NCBI GenBank assembly: GCA_963816955.1
Contig: CAWFME010000005.1
Span: 1,240,001-1,304,000 of the forward strand
DNA length: 64,000 bases
Origin: DATFQI01 sp963816955
GTDB lineage: Bacteria > Actinomycetota > Thermoleophilia > Solirubrobacterales > Solirubrobacteraceae
Reading direction: 5' to 3'
In this document: piece after piece, positions 36,778 to 45,130 of the stretch
How positions within the stretch are numbered: position 1 is the stretch's first letter
Layout: each line of letters begins with the position of its first letter
Position numbers and translations under genes: made by a program
Notes under the pieces: model-generated
The model's database searches: none
What the model was told of the DNA's origin: nothing
Seen by the model: only the letters and a program-made list of their open reading frames with translations

Positions 36778-38805
36778 GCCGCACCAGAACCCGCGGCCGC
36801 GGAGCAGCTCCCGGTATCCAGCGCGGCCGAGCAGCCGCCGCGAGTGCAGGGCACGCTCGCGCACGCACGCGATGTCCACGCCGAGGGCGCTCAGCGCGCC
36901 CGCGATCCGGTCCTCGCGGAGGTCTGGCCTGAGACCCGCGTTCGCGAACGACCACAACAGCAGCCGCTGCTCGCGCTGCGCCTCCGGGCCGGCGGGCAGC
37001 GCCTGCGTGTAGAAGACGCGCGGCGCCACCGCCGTCAGGCGACCGTCGAGCATCAGCAGCGTCGAGGCGAGCCCGGCGGGCGCCAGCACGAGGTCGCCCG
37101 CCTGCGCGGCGTCCGAGACCCGCGAGGCGATCGCGAGCTGGGCCCGGTCGCGCTTGAGCGCGGGGCGGCCCGCGAGCTCGGTATTGCGTCCGTGCCACAC
37201 GGGGGTGCCGGCGAGGGCGACGAGGGCGCCTACGGCGAGGGCCGGGAGGAGCCGCACGACCGCGCTGCGGTGCGCGGCCGCCGGCTGGGTCGCCAGCACG
37301 CCGACCAGCGCGGCCAGCGGGATCGCCCACATCAGCCGCCACAGCGGGCGCCCGAGCCCGGTCAGCTCGTAGAGGAGCTGGGACACGCCCGGCGCGAACG
37401 CCAGCGCCGCGGCCAGCGCGGCCGCGGCGGTGCCGAGACGCGACGCTCGCGGCGCGAGCAGGAGCGGGCCCGCGAGCGCCGCCGTCACCGCCACGAACGC
37501 GAGCAGCCCGCTGCCGACCGCGGGCAGCACGAGCACCTCCGGAGCGAGGTGCTGCGGCCGCCACCGCGCCGGTTGGCGGCCGTCCGCGAGCAGCGCCGCC
37601 GTCATCGCCGCCACCGGGTAGGCCGACGCCGTGACCAGGCCCGCCAGGGCCCGGCGCGGCCGCCGCCACGCCTGCGGGGCGAGGCAGGCCAGCGCGACGA
37701 CGGGCACGAGGAACGTCGCCGTCGGGGACAGCCCGACCGCGCCCACGCCCGCGGCGGCGAGCAGGACCAGGCCGCCACGTGGCGACCGTGCCGCGTGCTC
37801 GTGCAGCAGCGCGAACAGCAACGGCACGAGCACCGCGACGAGGATGACCTTGCCCTGCCAGGCGCGGGCCACGAAGAAGGCGCCCGGCATGTGCTCGACG
37901 TCCGCGCCGGGATGGTGCGCGGGCTCGACGGCGAACAGCAGGAACACGAGCGCGACGCTCAGCGCCGGCGCGACCATGCGGACCTGCCAGGCGCGCAGCA
38001 GCCGCCACAGCGCGAGCACCGCGAGCGCGCACGCCAGAGGCGCCGCCACGAGGTGCGCAAGCGCCGGGGCGGTGATGCCCGCCGCGCCGGCGAGCGTCCC
38101 CAGCAACGCCTCGTAGGACGGCAGGGGCGGCGAGAACGTCGCCGGCAGGACGTCGTGGGAGTGCAGCGTGTCGCCGAGCGGGAAGCGCCCGTGCTCGCCG
38201 ATCCAGGCTGCCTGGCGCAGGTAGTAGGCGTCGTCGGAGTTCGGCTTGACCAGCAACAGCGCGAGCACCGCCACCCCCGCCGCCCACGCGAGCGCGGCGC
38301 CGGCGCCGGCTCCCGGCCGCGCACCGGCGGTCACGAGCGGCCCGCGCGCCCCGGCGGCGAGCACCGCGACGGCGGCGACCGGCCACGGCGCCCACACGAG
38401 CGGCCACGGCCATCCGGAGGGGAAGGCGAGGACGGCCGCCGCCGCGAGCGCGAGGGCGCCCGCGGCGACGGCGGGCGCGGCCCGGGCGCCAGGGATGCAC
38501 ACGGCCACGCCGGCGGCGGGCATCCGGCCCGCCTCGTGCCGCGCGGCGAGCACTCCGCACGGCACGAGGCCGGCCGCGAGCGCCGCCAGCGCCCAGCCCG
38601 AGCCGAGGCGCAACACCAGGCACGCGTGATACGCCAGCGTCCAGACCGCGAACGCGAGCACGCAGAACGCCAGCAGCCCATCACACGCGCTCGCGATCCG
38701 GTGACCGCCGCCTGACGAAGCGGCCGGGGCGGGCGCGACGAGCGGCTGGGTCGGCGTGGTGACATCCACGGCCCGAGCGTCCAGCGCGCGACGCCACGGC
38801 CCCAT
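36481..38805 (-). CDS. Large polytopic membrane protein, possible GT-C-like
   Basis: Up to 774 aa with more than a dozen hydrophobic helices over residues 40-560, then a soluble tail. The loop NSDDAYYLRQAAWIGEHG, followed by HSHDVLP and PLPSYE, is an acidic loop between helices as in GT-C glycosyltransferases, but I do not recognise the family. Sequence character changes after GFWCGSVRDGAG near 36,780: the last ~99 codons lie antisense to the FHA-HTH gene and look like its shadow. A lost stop codon or frameshift near 36,780 is therefore possible. The start is the ATG at 38,805; the GTG at 38,769 is an alternative. Confidence 0.65.
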   Translation of the reverse strand: MGPWRRALDARAVDVTTPTQPLVAPAPAASSGGGHRIASACDGLLAFCVLAFAVWTLAYHACLVLRLGSGWALAALAAGLVPCGVLAARHEAGRMPAAGVAVCIPGARAAPAVAAGALALAAAAVLAFPSGWPWPLVWAPWPVAAVAVLAAGARGPLVTAGARPGAGAGAALAWAAGVAVLALLLVKPNSDDAYYLRQAAWIGEHGRFPLGDTLHSHDVLPATFSPPLPSYEALLGTLAGAAGITAPALAHLVAAPLACALAVLALWRLLRAWQVRMVAPALSVALVFLLFAVEPAHHPGADVEHMPGAFFVARAWQGKVILVAVLVPLLFALLHEHAARSPRGGLVLLAAAGVGAVGLSPTATFLVPVVALACLAPQAWRRPRRALAGLVTASAYPVAAMTAALLADGRQPARWRPQHLAPEVLVLPAVGSGLLAFVAVTAALAGPLLLAPRASRLGTAAAALAAALAFAPGVSQLLYELTGLGRPLWRLMWAIPLAALVGVLATQPAAAHRSAVVRLLPALAVGALVALAGTPVWHGRNTELAGRPALKRDRAQLAIASRVSDAAQAGDLVLAPAGLASTLLMLDGRLTAVAPRVFYTQALPAGPEAQREQRLLLWSFANAGLRPDLREDRIAGALSALGVDIACVRERALHSRRLLGRAGYRELLRGRGFWCGSVRDGAGLDRAAGELRALAVLRQLADPEAVEQRLEVALDGVDAHVQRLGDLAVRGRAGERVRQQRPAQRDEDALLGAGELRPLVLLGGVRRRESRLAP

Positions 38806-38923
38806 GGGGCACAGGGGGGACCTGCTCCCACGAAGGGGGGTGTCTTTCCTCCCTCAGGGGGTTGCGAACCCCGCGGCCGCGCTCGACGCTCGCGTCATCT
38901 GCACTGCTCCACGGAGGTCCGTC

Positions 38924-40702
38924 ATGCGACGCATCCGCCCGCTGTTCATCCTCGCCGCCGCGCTCTTCACGCTCGCGGCCGCCGCGCCGGCCGAGGCGGC
39001 GATCAGCTACCGGACGCTGTTCCAGGACCCCGGGACGTCACGGACTCCGGACCTCTCGCTCGACAACCGGGCGATCGCACTCACCGGCGCGACGCCGGAG
39101 GGCGAGGACCTCCGCTTCGCCTTCCGCGACTTCAACTCCCAGCCGATCGCCGCCGCGCTGATCGCGGCGCACCGGCGCGGGGTCGACGTCAGGGGCGTGA
39201 TCGACGGCGGCGAGCGCGACCAGATGCCCGTGCAGGACCTCGTCCGCGAGATCGGCGCCGACCGCGTCACGGTCTGCGGCGAGCGCTTCGTGTTCAACTC
39301 GTGCATCGCGAGCACGGACCCGCCGAGCCTGATGCACAACAAGTTCATGACGTTCTCGGGCCTAGACGACGGCCGCGGCCCGGTCGTGCTGCAGACGTCC
39401 AAGAACTTCCTCGCCCCGAGCCAGCTCACCTACTACAACGACATGGTCGAGATCGCGGGCGACGTGCCGCTCTACGACGCTTACGTCGCCTACTTCGCCG
39501 ACCTCCAGGCACAGGTGCGGTCGGCTGACCACTACCTCATCGCGCCGGCCGCCGGCCCGAACACGATCTTCACGTCGCCGCGCTTTCAGCCCGACCGCTC
39601 GACGGACGACACGATCGTCGACCGGATGGATGAGATCGACTGCTCCCAGGGCGGCTCGGCCTCCGGCCGCGGCTTGATCCAGGTCGCGAACATGGCGTTC
39701 CGCAGCGAGCGCGCCGTGATCATGGAGAAGCTCGTCGCGCTGCACCGCCAGGGCTGCGAGGTCGACGTGATCGCTACGAACCTCGACGGCGACATCGTGG
39801 CCGGCCTGGCGAGCGAGGGCATCCGGGTCCGGCCGTTCTTCCTGCGCGGCCTGAGCACGGCGCAGCGCCAGGTGATCATCCACAGCAAGTTCTGGCTCGT
39901 CGACGCGGTCAGCACGCTCACCGGGCGCCGCACGAAGGTCGTCTACGCAGGCAGCAGCAACTGGCGCGGCGACCAGCAGCGCAGCGACGACCTGCTGCTG
40001 CGGATCGTCGACGACGGCGTCTACGATGCGTACGCGGGCTACTGGGAGAAGATCCGCGGCCGCGTCGCCTCCGACCAGGCCACGCCCGCGGCCGACGCAC
40101 GGCCGCCGGTGTCCGCGCTGACCGTCCTGCCGGCGCCGAACGCGGCCGGCTGGCACCGCGACGACGTGACGCTGCGCATCGCCGCCAGCGACGGGCACAA
40201 CGTCGGCAACTCGCGGCTACGACGGCTGCACGTCGAGCTGTCGGGCGCGCAGACCGGGAGCTGGGACCTCGAGGGCGAGGAGGACGCCCACCGGCTGGCC
40301 GTGCTCGACGTGACCGCCGAGGGCGAGACCACGGTCGCCTACTTCGGCGAGGACCGCTTCGGCAACCTCGAGCCGGTCCACACGCACGTCGTGCGGATCG
40401 ACCGCACGCCGCCGGTGCTCCACGGTCTCCCCGGGGCGTGCACGCTGTGGCCGCCGGATCATCGGATGGTGCAGGTCGCGGACGTGACGGCGACCGACGA
40501 CGGCTCCGGCGTGGCCGCGCTGACGGCCGGCGCGACGGGTGGCGACGCGACGGTGGACGGCGGGGTGATCCGGGTCCGGGCCGAGAAGGGCGAGCGGGGC
40601 GCCAAGCGGACGTACGCGCTCACGGCCCGCGCGACCGACGTAGCCGGCAACGCCACGGAGGGCACCGCCGAGTGCGTCGTGCCGCATTCTCAGGGCGGCT
40701 AG
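38924..40702 (+). CDS. Secreted phospholipase D-like protein with Ig-like C-terminal modules
   Basis: 592 aa. Signal peptide to about residue 26 (APAEAA). Two PLD half-sites: MHNKFMTFSG (His138, Lys140) and a full IIHSKFWLVD (His320, Lys322, Asp327), each followed by a short Ser/Asn turn (LQTSKN, AGSSN). These form one phosphodiesterase active site. From about residue 410 there are beta-sandwich repeats (DRTPPVLHGLPG, VTATDDGSGVAAL). It is probably an exported phosphodiesterase acting on lipids or nucleic acids. GGAGG lies 6 nt before the ATG at 38,924. The stop overlaps the convergent LysE gene by 4 bp. Confidence 0.85.
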   Translation: MRRIRPLFILAAALFTLAAAAPAEAAISYRTLFQDPGTSRTPDLSLDNRAIALTGATPEGEDLRFAFRDFNSQPIAAALIAAHRRGVDVRGVIDGGERDQMPVQDLVREIGADRVTVCGERFVFNSCIASTDPPSLMHNKFMTFSGLDDGRGPVVLQTSKNFLAPSQLTYYNDMVEIAGDVPLYDAYVAYFADLQAQVRSADHYLIAPAAGPNTIFTSPRFQPDRSTDDTIVDRMDEIDCSQGGSASGRGLIQVANMAFRSERAVIMEKLVALHRQGCEVDVIATNLDGDIVAGLASEGIRVRPFFLRGLSTAQRQVIIHSKFWLVDAVSTLTGRRTKVVYAGSSNWRGDQQRSDDLLLRIVDDGVYDAYAGYWEKIRGRVASDQATPAADARPPVSALTVLPAPNAAGWHRDDVTLRIAASDGHNVGNSRLRRLHVELSGAQTGSWDLEGEEDAHRLAVLDVTAEGETTVAYFGEDRFGNLEPVHTHVVRIDRTPPVLHGLPGACTLWPPDHRMVQVADVTATDDGSGVAALTAGATGGDATVDGGVIRVRAEKGERGAKRTYALTARATDVAGNATEGTAECVVPHSQGG

Positions 40703-41304
40703 GCGGCGAGGCGGGCGCCGAGCCCGATCAGCGCGGCGCCCGTCACCCGCTCCGTCCAGGCCCGCACGCGCGGGCGGCGGACGAGCTCGCGGGCGCGGTG
40801 CAGCCCGACGACGAACGCGGTCCAGAACACGAGGCACAGCGCCCCGTAGACCACGAGCAGCAGCGCGACGCGCAGCGACGCGCCCGAGCCGGGAGCGACG
40901 AATTGCGGGACGACCGCGACGAAGTAGACCCCGACCTTCGGGTTCAGGGTCATGCTCAGCAGCCCGTCGCGGAACGGCGAGCCGTGGCGGGCCGGCTCGT
41001 CGCCGCGGCCGGGCAGGGGCGGAGCGGCCGGCCGCCGGGCGCGGCGGATCGCCGCGATGCCGAGCCACAGCAGGTAGAGCCCGCCGAGCAGCTTCACGAC
41101 GCCGAAGACCTCCGCCGAGGACGCGAGCAGCGCCGACAGGCCCGCGGTCGCCGCCGCCACGTGCACCGCCATCCCCGCGGCGAGCCCGCGCACCGCCGCG
41201 AAGCCCGCCCGGCGCCCGCCGCCGAGCACGCGGGCGGTCAACAGCGCCTGGTTCGGGCCGGGCGTGAGGATCAGCAGCACGGAGAGGCCGAGGAACGTCA
41301 GCAC
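40699..41304 (-). CDS. LysE/RhtB-family exporter
   Basis: 201 aa with about six hydrophobic helices. The hallmark ILTPGPNQALL lies in helix 1, and LGGLYLLWLGIAAIRRAR plus SMTLNPKVGVYFVAVVPQF match the family core. LysE/RhtB proteins export amino acids or related metabolites. The GTG start at 41,304 has TACCGT 7 nt upstream, so the transcript is probably leaderless. Confidence 0.9.
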   Translation of the reverse strand: MLTFLGLSVLLILTPGPNQALLTARVLGGGRRAGFAAVRGLAAGMAVHVAAATAGLSALLASSAEVFGVVKLLGGLYLLWLGIAAIRRARRPAAPPLPGRGDEPARHGSPFRDGLLSMTLNPKVGVYFVAVVPQFVAPGSGASLRVALLLVVYGALCLVFWTAFVVGLHRARELVRRPRVRAWTERVTGAALIGLGARLAA

Positions 41305-41354
41305 GGGCTCGACGGTAGCGGTCTGCGGCGACGGTGCGCCCGGAGTCGCGCAGC

Positions 41355-42335
41355 TCAGTGGCGCGTCCGCCAGCCGCGGCGGCTCAGGACGAGCCGGCGT
41401 GGCAGCTCCGCGACCACCGGCTCGAGCGCGGCGACGACCTCAGCAGCGGCCGGGCGGTCGCCGGGCGCGGGGGCGAGCATCCTTCGCAGCAGCTCGGCCA
41501 GCGGGGCGGGCGTCCGGCGCGGCAGCGGAGCGGGCGCGCTCGCGAGCTGCGGGAAGCGCACCTGCGGATCGGTCGAGCGGCCGGCGCCCTCGGCGCGCGG
41601 GAACGGCCGCTGGCCCGTCATCGCGCGGTGCATCGTCGCCCCGAGGCCGAAGACGTCGGCCGCGGGGCCGAGCTCGCCGCGCGAGCGATCGCACTGCTCC
41701 GGCGCCATGTAGCCGTCGGTGCCGACGGGCTTCGACAGCCGCGCGGCGGCGGACAGCGGCCGTGACACGCTGAAGTCGATCAGCCGCGGCGGCGCGCCCA
41801 TCACCAGGTTGTCCGGCTTGACGTCGAGGTGGACGATGCCCTCCCGCGAGAGGTAGTGCAGCGCGGAGGCCACGTGCATCCCGAGCGGCAGCAGCTGCTC
41901 GAGGCCGACGGGCCCGTGGCGGTCGAGCAGGGTCTGGAGCGTCGGGCCCTCGAGGTGCTCGAGCAGCAGATGCGGGAGACCGTCCCCGCCCGCCCCGCCG
42001 GCGGCGGTCCCGAAGCCGCGCACGACCACGGGGTGGGCGATCCGGGCCAGCAGGTCGCCCTCGCGCACCAGCTCGCGCTGCGCGACGGGGTCCTCGGCCT
42101 GGTCGGGCCGCAGGACCTTGGCGACGAGCACGGCCAGGTGGTGCTCGTCCCAGACCAGGAAGACCTCGAAGCGCCGGCCGCCGCCGATGCGGCGGAGCAC
42201 GGTGCGGCCGGGGGCGATCGCGTCGCCCTCGACCAGCCCCCACGTCGGGCGCGGACGGTTCGCGCGCTCCCACGGCGGTGGCTCGGCCACCGTCGACTGC
42301 CCGCCCACGGTCTCGCGACCCGGCCCGGGCGGCAT
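41355..42335 (-). CDS. Atypical cytosolic Ser/Thr kinase (HLD/DFS variant)
   Basis: 326 aa, kinase domain only, with no membrane helix. Conserved parts: Lys73 in VLVAKVL, catalytic loop HLDVKPDN (169-176; Leu replaces the usual Arg of HRD) and GTDGYMAPEQ. The metal-binding motif reads DFS (187-189) instead of DFG, and the glycine loop is GGGRRFEV. Lys, catalytic Asp171 and Asp187 remain, so activity is possible but altered. The ATG overlaps the stop of the small membrane-protein gene (TGATG), implying a functional pair. Substrate unknown. Confidence 0.82.
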   Translation of the reverse strand: MPPGPGRETVGGQSTVAEPPPWERANRPRPTWGLVEGDAIAPGRTVLRRIGGGRRFEVFLVWDEHHLAVLVAKVLRPDQAEDPVAQRELVREGDLLARIAHPVVVRGFGTAAGGAGGDGLPHLLLEHLEGPTLQTLLDRHGPVGLEQLLPLGMHVASALHYLSREGIVHLDVKPDNLVMGAPPRLIDFSVSRPLSAAARLSKPVGTDGYMAPEQCDRSRGELGPAADVFGLGATMHRAMTGQRPFPRAEGAGRSTDPQVRFPQLASAPAPLPRRTPAPLAELLRRMLAPAPGDRPAAAEVVAALEPVVAELPRRLVLSRRGWRTRH

Positions 42336-42622
42336 CAGACTTCGCCGTCGGCGTCCTCGTCGTCGGCCGCGGCGAGCTCGGCCTTCGAGTTGCCCAGCGT
42401 GGCGGCGGGCTGGTCGCCGGCCTTGCCCGGCGTCACGGAGGGAGCGGGCGACATCCACGTGAGCGGCGCGGCGATCGCGAGCACCAGCACGGCGGCGAAG
42501 GCGGCCACGGCCTTCGCGAGCGAGCGCTGGACGACCTCGAGCTCGGCATCGTCGGTGAGCGCGAGGAACGCGCGGGCGATGCGGTGCTGATCCGGGAGGG
42601 TGAGGGTTGCGGTGTCGCGCAT
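42335..42622 (-). CDS. Small single-pass membrane protein coupled to a kinase
   Basis: 95 aa. Residues 1-48 are soluble and helical (LPDQHRIARAFLALTDDAELEVVQRSL), residues about 50-68 form one hydrophobic segment (AVAAFAAVLVLAIAAPL), and the tail is acidic. It could anchor or regulate the kinase encoded immediately downstream with a 1-nt overlap. No family recognised. The ATG at 42,622 is preferred; a start 14 codons upstream adds only a basic extension. Confidence 0.6.
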   Translation of the reverse strand: MRDTATLTLPDQHRIARAFLALTDDAELEVVQRSLAKAVAAFAAVLVLAIAAPLTWMSPAPSVTPGKAGDQPAATLGNSKAELAAADDEDADGEV

Positions 42623-42710
42623 GTGCCTACGGCGCGTGGTTTCCCCGCGATGCGGGCTTCCCAATCCCGGTTTTCGCCGGCCGGACCGAGGCCCCTGCCC
42701 CGTTTTGCGT

Positions 42711-43643
42711 TCAGGCGCGCACGACGGCCAACGTGCGCTCGAGCCCCTCGGCGAGCCCCACGCGGGCCTCCCAGCCCAGCGCCTCGCGGGCCAGCGAGGG
42801 GTCGACGGCGCTGCGGACGATCTCGCCCGTGCGCGCCGGCGCGTAGGTGAGCTCGAACGGCGCGCCGTCGCCGAGCGCCTCCAGCGCGGCGGCGAGCTCG
42901 ATCACGGAGGTCTCGGTCCCCGTGCCGACGTTGCAGGCGCCCGCCCAGTCCGAGTCCGCCGCCGCGAGGTTGGCGGCCACGACGTCGCCGACGTAGACGT
43001 AGTCGCGCGTCTGGCGCCCGTCGCCGAACGCCACCGGCGCGCCGCCCTCGGTCAGCTTGCCGCAGAAGATCGCGACCACGCCGCCCTCGCCGTGCGGGTC
43101 CTGGCGCGGCCCGTAGACGTTCGCGTAGCGCAGGGAGGCCGACGAGAGCCCGTAGAGGCGCTCGTAGAGCCCGAGGTAGCCCTCGGCCGCGAGCTTGCTC
43201 TGCCCGTACGGCGCCAGCGGGGCCGCAGGGTGGTCCTCCGGGGTCGGGATCGTGGCGGCGTCGCCGTAGATCGCGCCGCCGGTCGACGAGTTGACGACCC
43301 GCCGCACGCCCGCGCGCCGCGCGGCCTCGAGCACGTTGATCGTCCCGCCCACGTTGACCTGCGCGTCGAACGCCGGGTCGGCGACGGCGCGGCGGACGTC
43401 GATCTGGGCCGCGAGGTGGAAGACGACGTCGGGCGCGGCGGCCTCGACGAGCCCCGCCAGCCGCTCGCCGTCGCGGATGTCGGCCTCGTGGAGCACCGCC
43501 CCGCGGGCGGTCGCCTGCTCGAGGTTGGAGGTGCGCCCGGTGGAGAGGTCGTCGACGACCACGACCTCGTCGCCGCGCTCGACGAGCGCGTCCACGAGGT
43601 TGGATCCGATGAAGCCGGCGCCGCCGGTCACGAAGGCCTTCAT
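42711..43643 (-). CDS. NAD-dependent UDP-sugar epimerase (GalE-like SDR)
   Basis: 310 aa, extended SDR. NAD motif TGGAGFIGSNLV, VFHLAAQIDVRRAV, catalytic region NSSTGGAIYGD and YGQSKLAAEGYL (Tyr/Lys), RYANVYGPRQDPHGEGGVVAIF. Sequence and length fit UDP-glucose 4-epimerase-like enzymes of actinobacterial glycan loci. It begins the glycan-precursor region and is divergent from the DUF354 gene over only 28 bp. The start is the ATG at 43,643 with TAGCAT 9 nt upstream. Confidence 0.9.
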   Translation of the reverse strand: MKAFVTGGAGFIGSNLVDALVERGDEVVVVDDLSTGRTSNLEQATARGAVLHEADIRDGERLAGLVEAAAPDVVFHLAAQIDVRRAVADPAFDAQVNVGGTINVLEAARRAGVRRVVNSSTGGAIYGDAATIPTPEDHPAAPLAPYGQSKLAAEGYLGLYERLYGLSSASLRYANVYGPRQDPHGEGGVVAIFCGKLTEGGAPVAFGDGRQTRDYVYVGDVVAANLAAADSDWAGACNVGTGTETSVIELAAALEALGDGAPFELTYAPARTGEIVRSAVDPSLAREALGWEARVGLAEGLERTLAVVRA

Positions 43644-43652
43644 GCGGGCGGC

Positions 43653-43662
43653 ATGCTAGACG
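43653..43662. promoter_or_regulatory. Shared divergent -10 region (epimerase / DUF354)
   Basis: ATGCTAGACG reads TAGCAT on the minus strand, 9 nt before the epimerase ATG, and TAGACG on the plus strand, 9 nt before the DUF354 ATG. The two share the central TA, as in the meaB and pepA divergent regions. The plus-strand hexamer is weak. Confidence 0.45.
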
Positions 43663-43671
43663 TGGCCGCCG

Positions 43672-44688
43672 ATGCGGATCTGGGTGGACTTCACCAACAC
43701 GGCCCACGTGATCGTGCTGCGGCCGCTCGTCGAGCGGCTCGAGGCGGCCGGCCACGAGGTCGCGCTGACGGCGCGGCCGCTGTCGCACACGGTCGAGCTC
43801 TTGGAGGACTGGGGCCGCCCGCACCTCGTCGTCGGGCGCCACGGCGGCGTGAAGCGGCGCGACAAGGCGCTGGCCGCCGGTGACCGGGTGCGGCGCCTGC
43901 TGCGCTGGGCGCACGCGCAGCGCTTCGACCGCGCGCTCGCGCACGGCTCGACCGACGTCCCCGTCGTCTCGCGGCTGCTGCGCATCCCCAACAGCACGAT
44001 GTTCGACTACGAGTGGGCGGCCACGCAGCACCACGTCAACTGCCGGCTGGCCAACCGCGTGCTCGTGCCCGACGCGATCCCCCCGCGGCGGCTCGCCCGC
44101 TACGGCGCCCGCGGCGGCAAGCTGATCCGCTACCCGGGGCTGAAGGAGGAGTACTACCTGTCGGACTTCGAGCCCGACCGCGGCGTGCTCTCACCCCTCG
44201 GCGTCGAGGGGGCGGAGGTGCTGTGCGTGGTGCGCACCGCGCCGTCCTACGCGCTCTACCTCGGCGGCTCGGAGACGCCCCTGCTGGCACGCGTGCTGCG
44301 GCGCGCGGCGGAGGACCCGCGCGTGCACACCGTCGTGCTGGCCCGCACGGACGCCCAGCGCGCCGACGTGCGCGCGCTCGGCCTCGAGCGCGTGGTCGTG
44401 CCCGAGCGCACGGTCGACGGCCGCAGCCTGGTCGCGCTCGCCGACGTGCTGGTGTCCGCGGGCGGCACGATGAACCGCGAGGCCGCCGTGCTCGGGACGC
44501 CGGTGTGGTCGATGTTCGAGGGCCCGCTGGGCGGCGTCGACGAGCAGCTCGTGCGCGAGGGCCGGCTGAAGCTGCTCGAGGACGAGGGCGCGATCGCGTT
44601 CGGGCCCAAGCCGCCGGGCGCGCTCGCCGACCGCGTGCGGCGCGACCCGGCCGACCTGCTCGAGCTCGCACTGCCGGGGCTACAGTGA
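43672..44688 (+). CDS. DUF354 protein, GT-B glycosyltransferase-like
   Basis: 338 aa. Starts RIWVDFTNTAHVIVLRPL, the DUF354 opening (D-x-x-N-x-x-H). The two-domain layout resembles GT-B glycosyltransferases or UDP-GlcNAc 2-epimerases: VLVSAGGTMNREAAVLGTPVWSMFEG is the nucleotide-sugar side motif. The family is common in polysaccharide loci, but its reaction is not established. The start is the ATG at 43,672. Confidence 0.82.
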   Translation: MRIWVDFTNTAHVIVLRPLVERLEAAGHEVALTARPLSHTVELLEDWGRPHLVVGRHGGVKRRDKALAAGDRVRRLLRWAHAQRFDRALAHGSTDVPVVSRLLRIPNSTMFDYEWAATQHHVNCRLANRVLVPDAIPPRRLARYGARGGKLIRYPGLKEEYYLSDFEPDRGVLSPLGVEGAEVLCVVRTAPSYALYLGGSETPLLARVLRRAAEDPRVHTVVLARTDAQRADVRALGLERVVVPERTVDGRSLVALADVLVSAGGTMNREAAVLGTPVWSMFEGPLGGVDEQLVREGRLKLLEDEGAIAFGPKPPGALADRVRRDPADLLELALPGLQ

Positions 44689-44692
44689 CCGC

Positions 44693-45130
44693 GTGCTCGC
44701 CGCCGCGCTGCTGACCGTCGCGACCGCCGCGCTCGCTCCTGGGCCCGACCTGCGGGTCACGGACGTCGCGGCGCAGGCGCGCGCCGGCTCACCGGGCGAG
44801 CTGCGCGTCCCGACCACCGTCCAGAACGCCGGCAACCGCCGCGCGGGCGCCTCGCGCACCCGCTACCTCCTCTCGCGGGACCGCACCAAGGGCGGCGACG
44901 TCCGGCTCGCCACCGCGCACGTCGCCGCGATCCGCGCGGGCCGCTCCCGCACGGGCAAGGCCGCGCTGCTCGTGCCGCCCGGCCTGAAGGCCGGCGACTG
45001 GCACGTGATCGCCTGCGCTGACGCGCTCGGCGCCGTCCGCGAGCGCCGCGAGCGCAACAACTGCGCCGCCACCCGCGGCGCGGTCGAGGTGCTGCCGCAG
45101 ACCGAGCCGCAGATCCCGCCGCTGCCGTAG
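44693..45130 (+). CDS. Secreted CARDB-domain protein
   Basis: 145 aa. Short signal peptide (about 16 residues) then a single CARDB domain: PDLRVTDVAAQARAGSPG, TVQNAGNRRAGASRTRYLLS and a closing ADALGAVRERRERNNC. Adhesion or structural module outside the cell; no catalytic features. The GTG start at 44,693 has TACAGT 6 nt upstream and lies 4 bp after DUF354. It ends directly against the convergent WecA-like gene. Confidence 0.78.
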   Translation: MLAAALLTVATAALAPGPDLRVTDVAAQARAGSPGELRVPTTVQNAGNRRAGASRTRYLLSRDRTKGGDVRLATAHVAAIRAGRSRTGKAALLVPPGLKAGDWHVIACADALGAVRERRERNNCAATRGAVEVLPQTEPQIPPLP

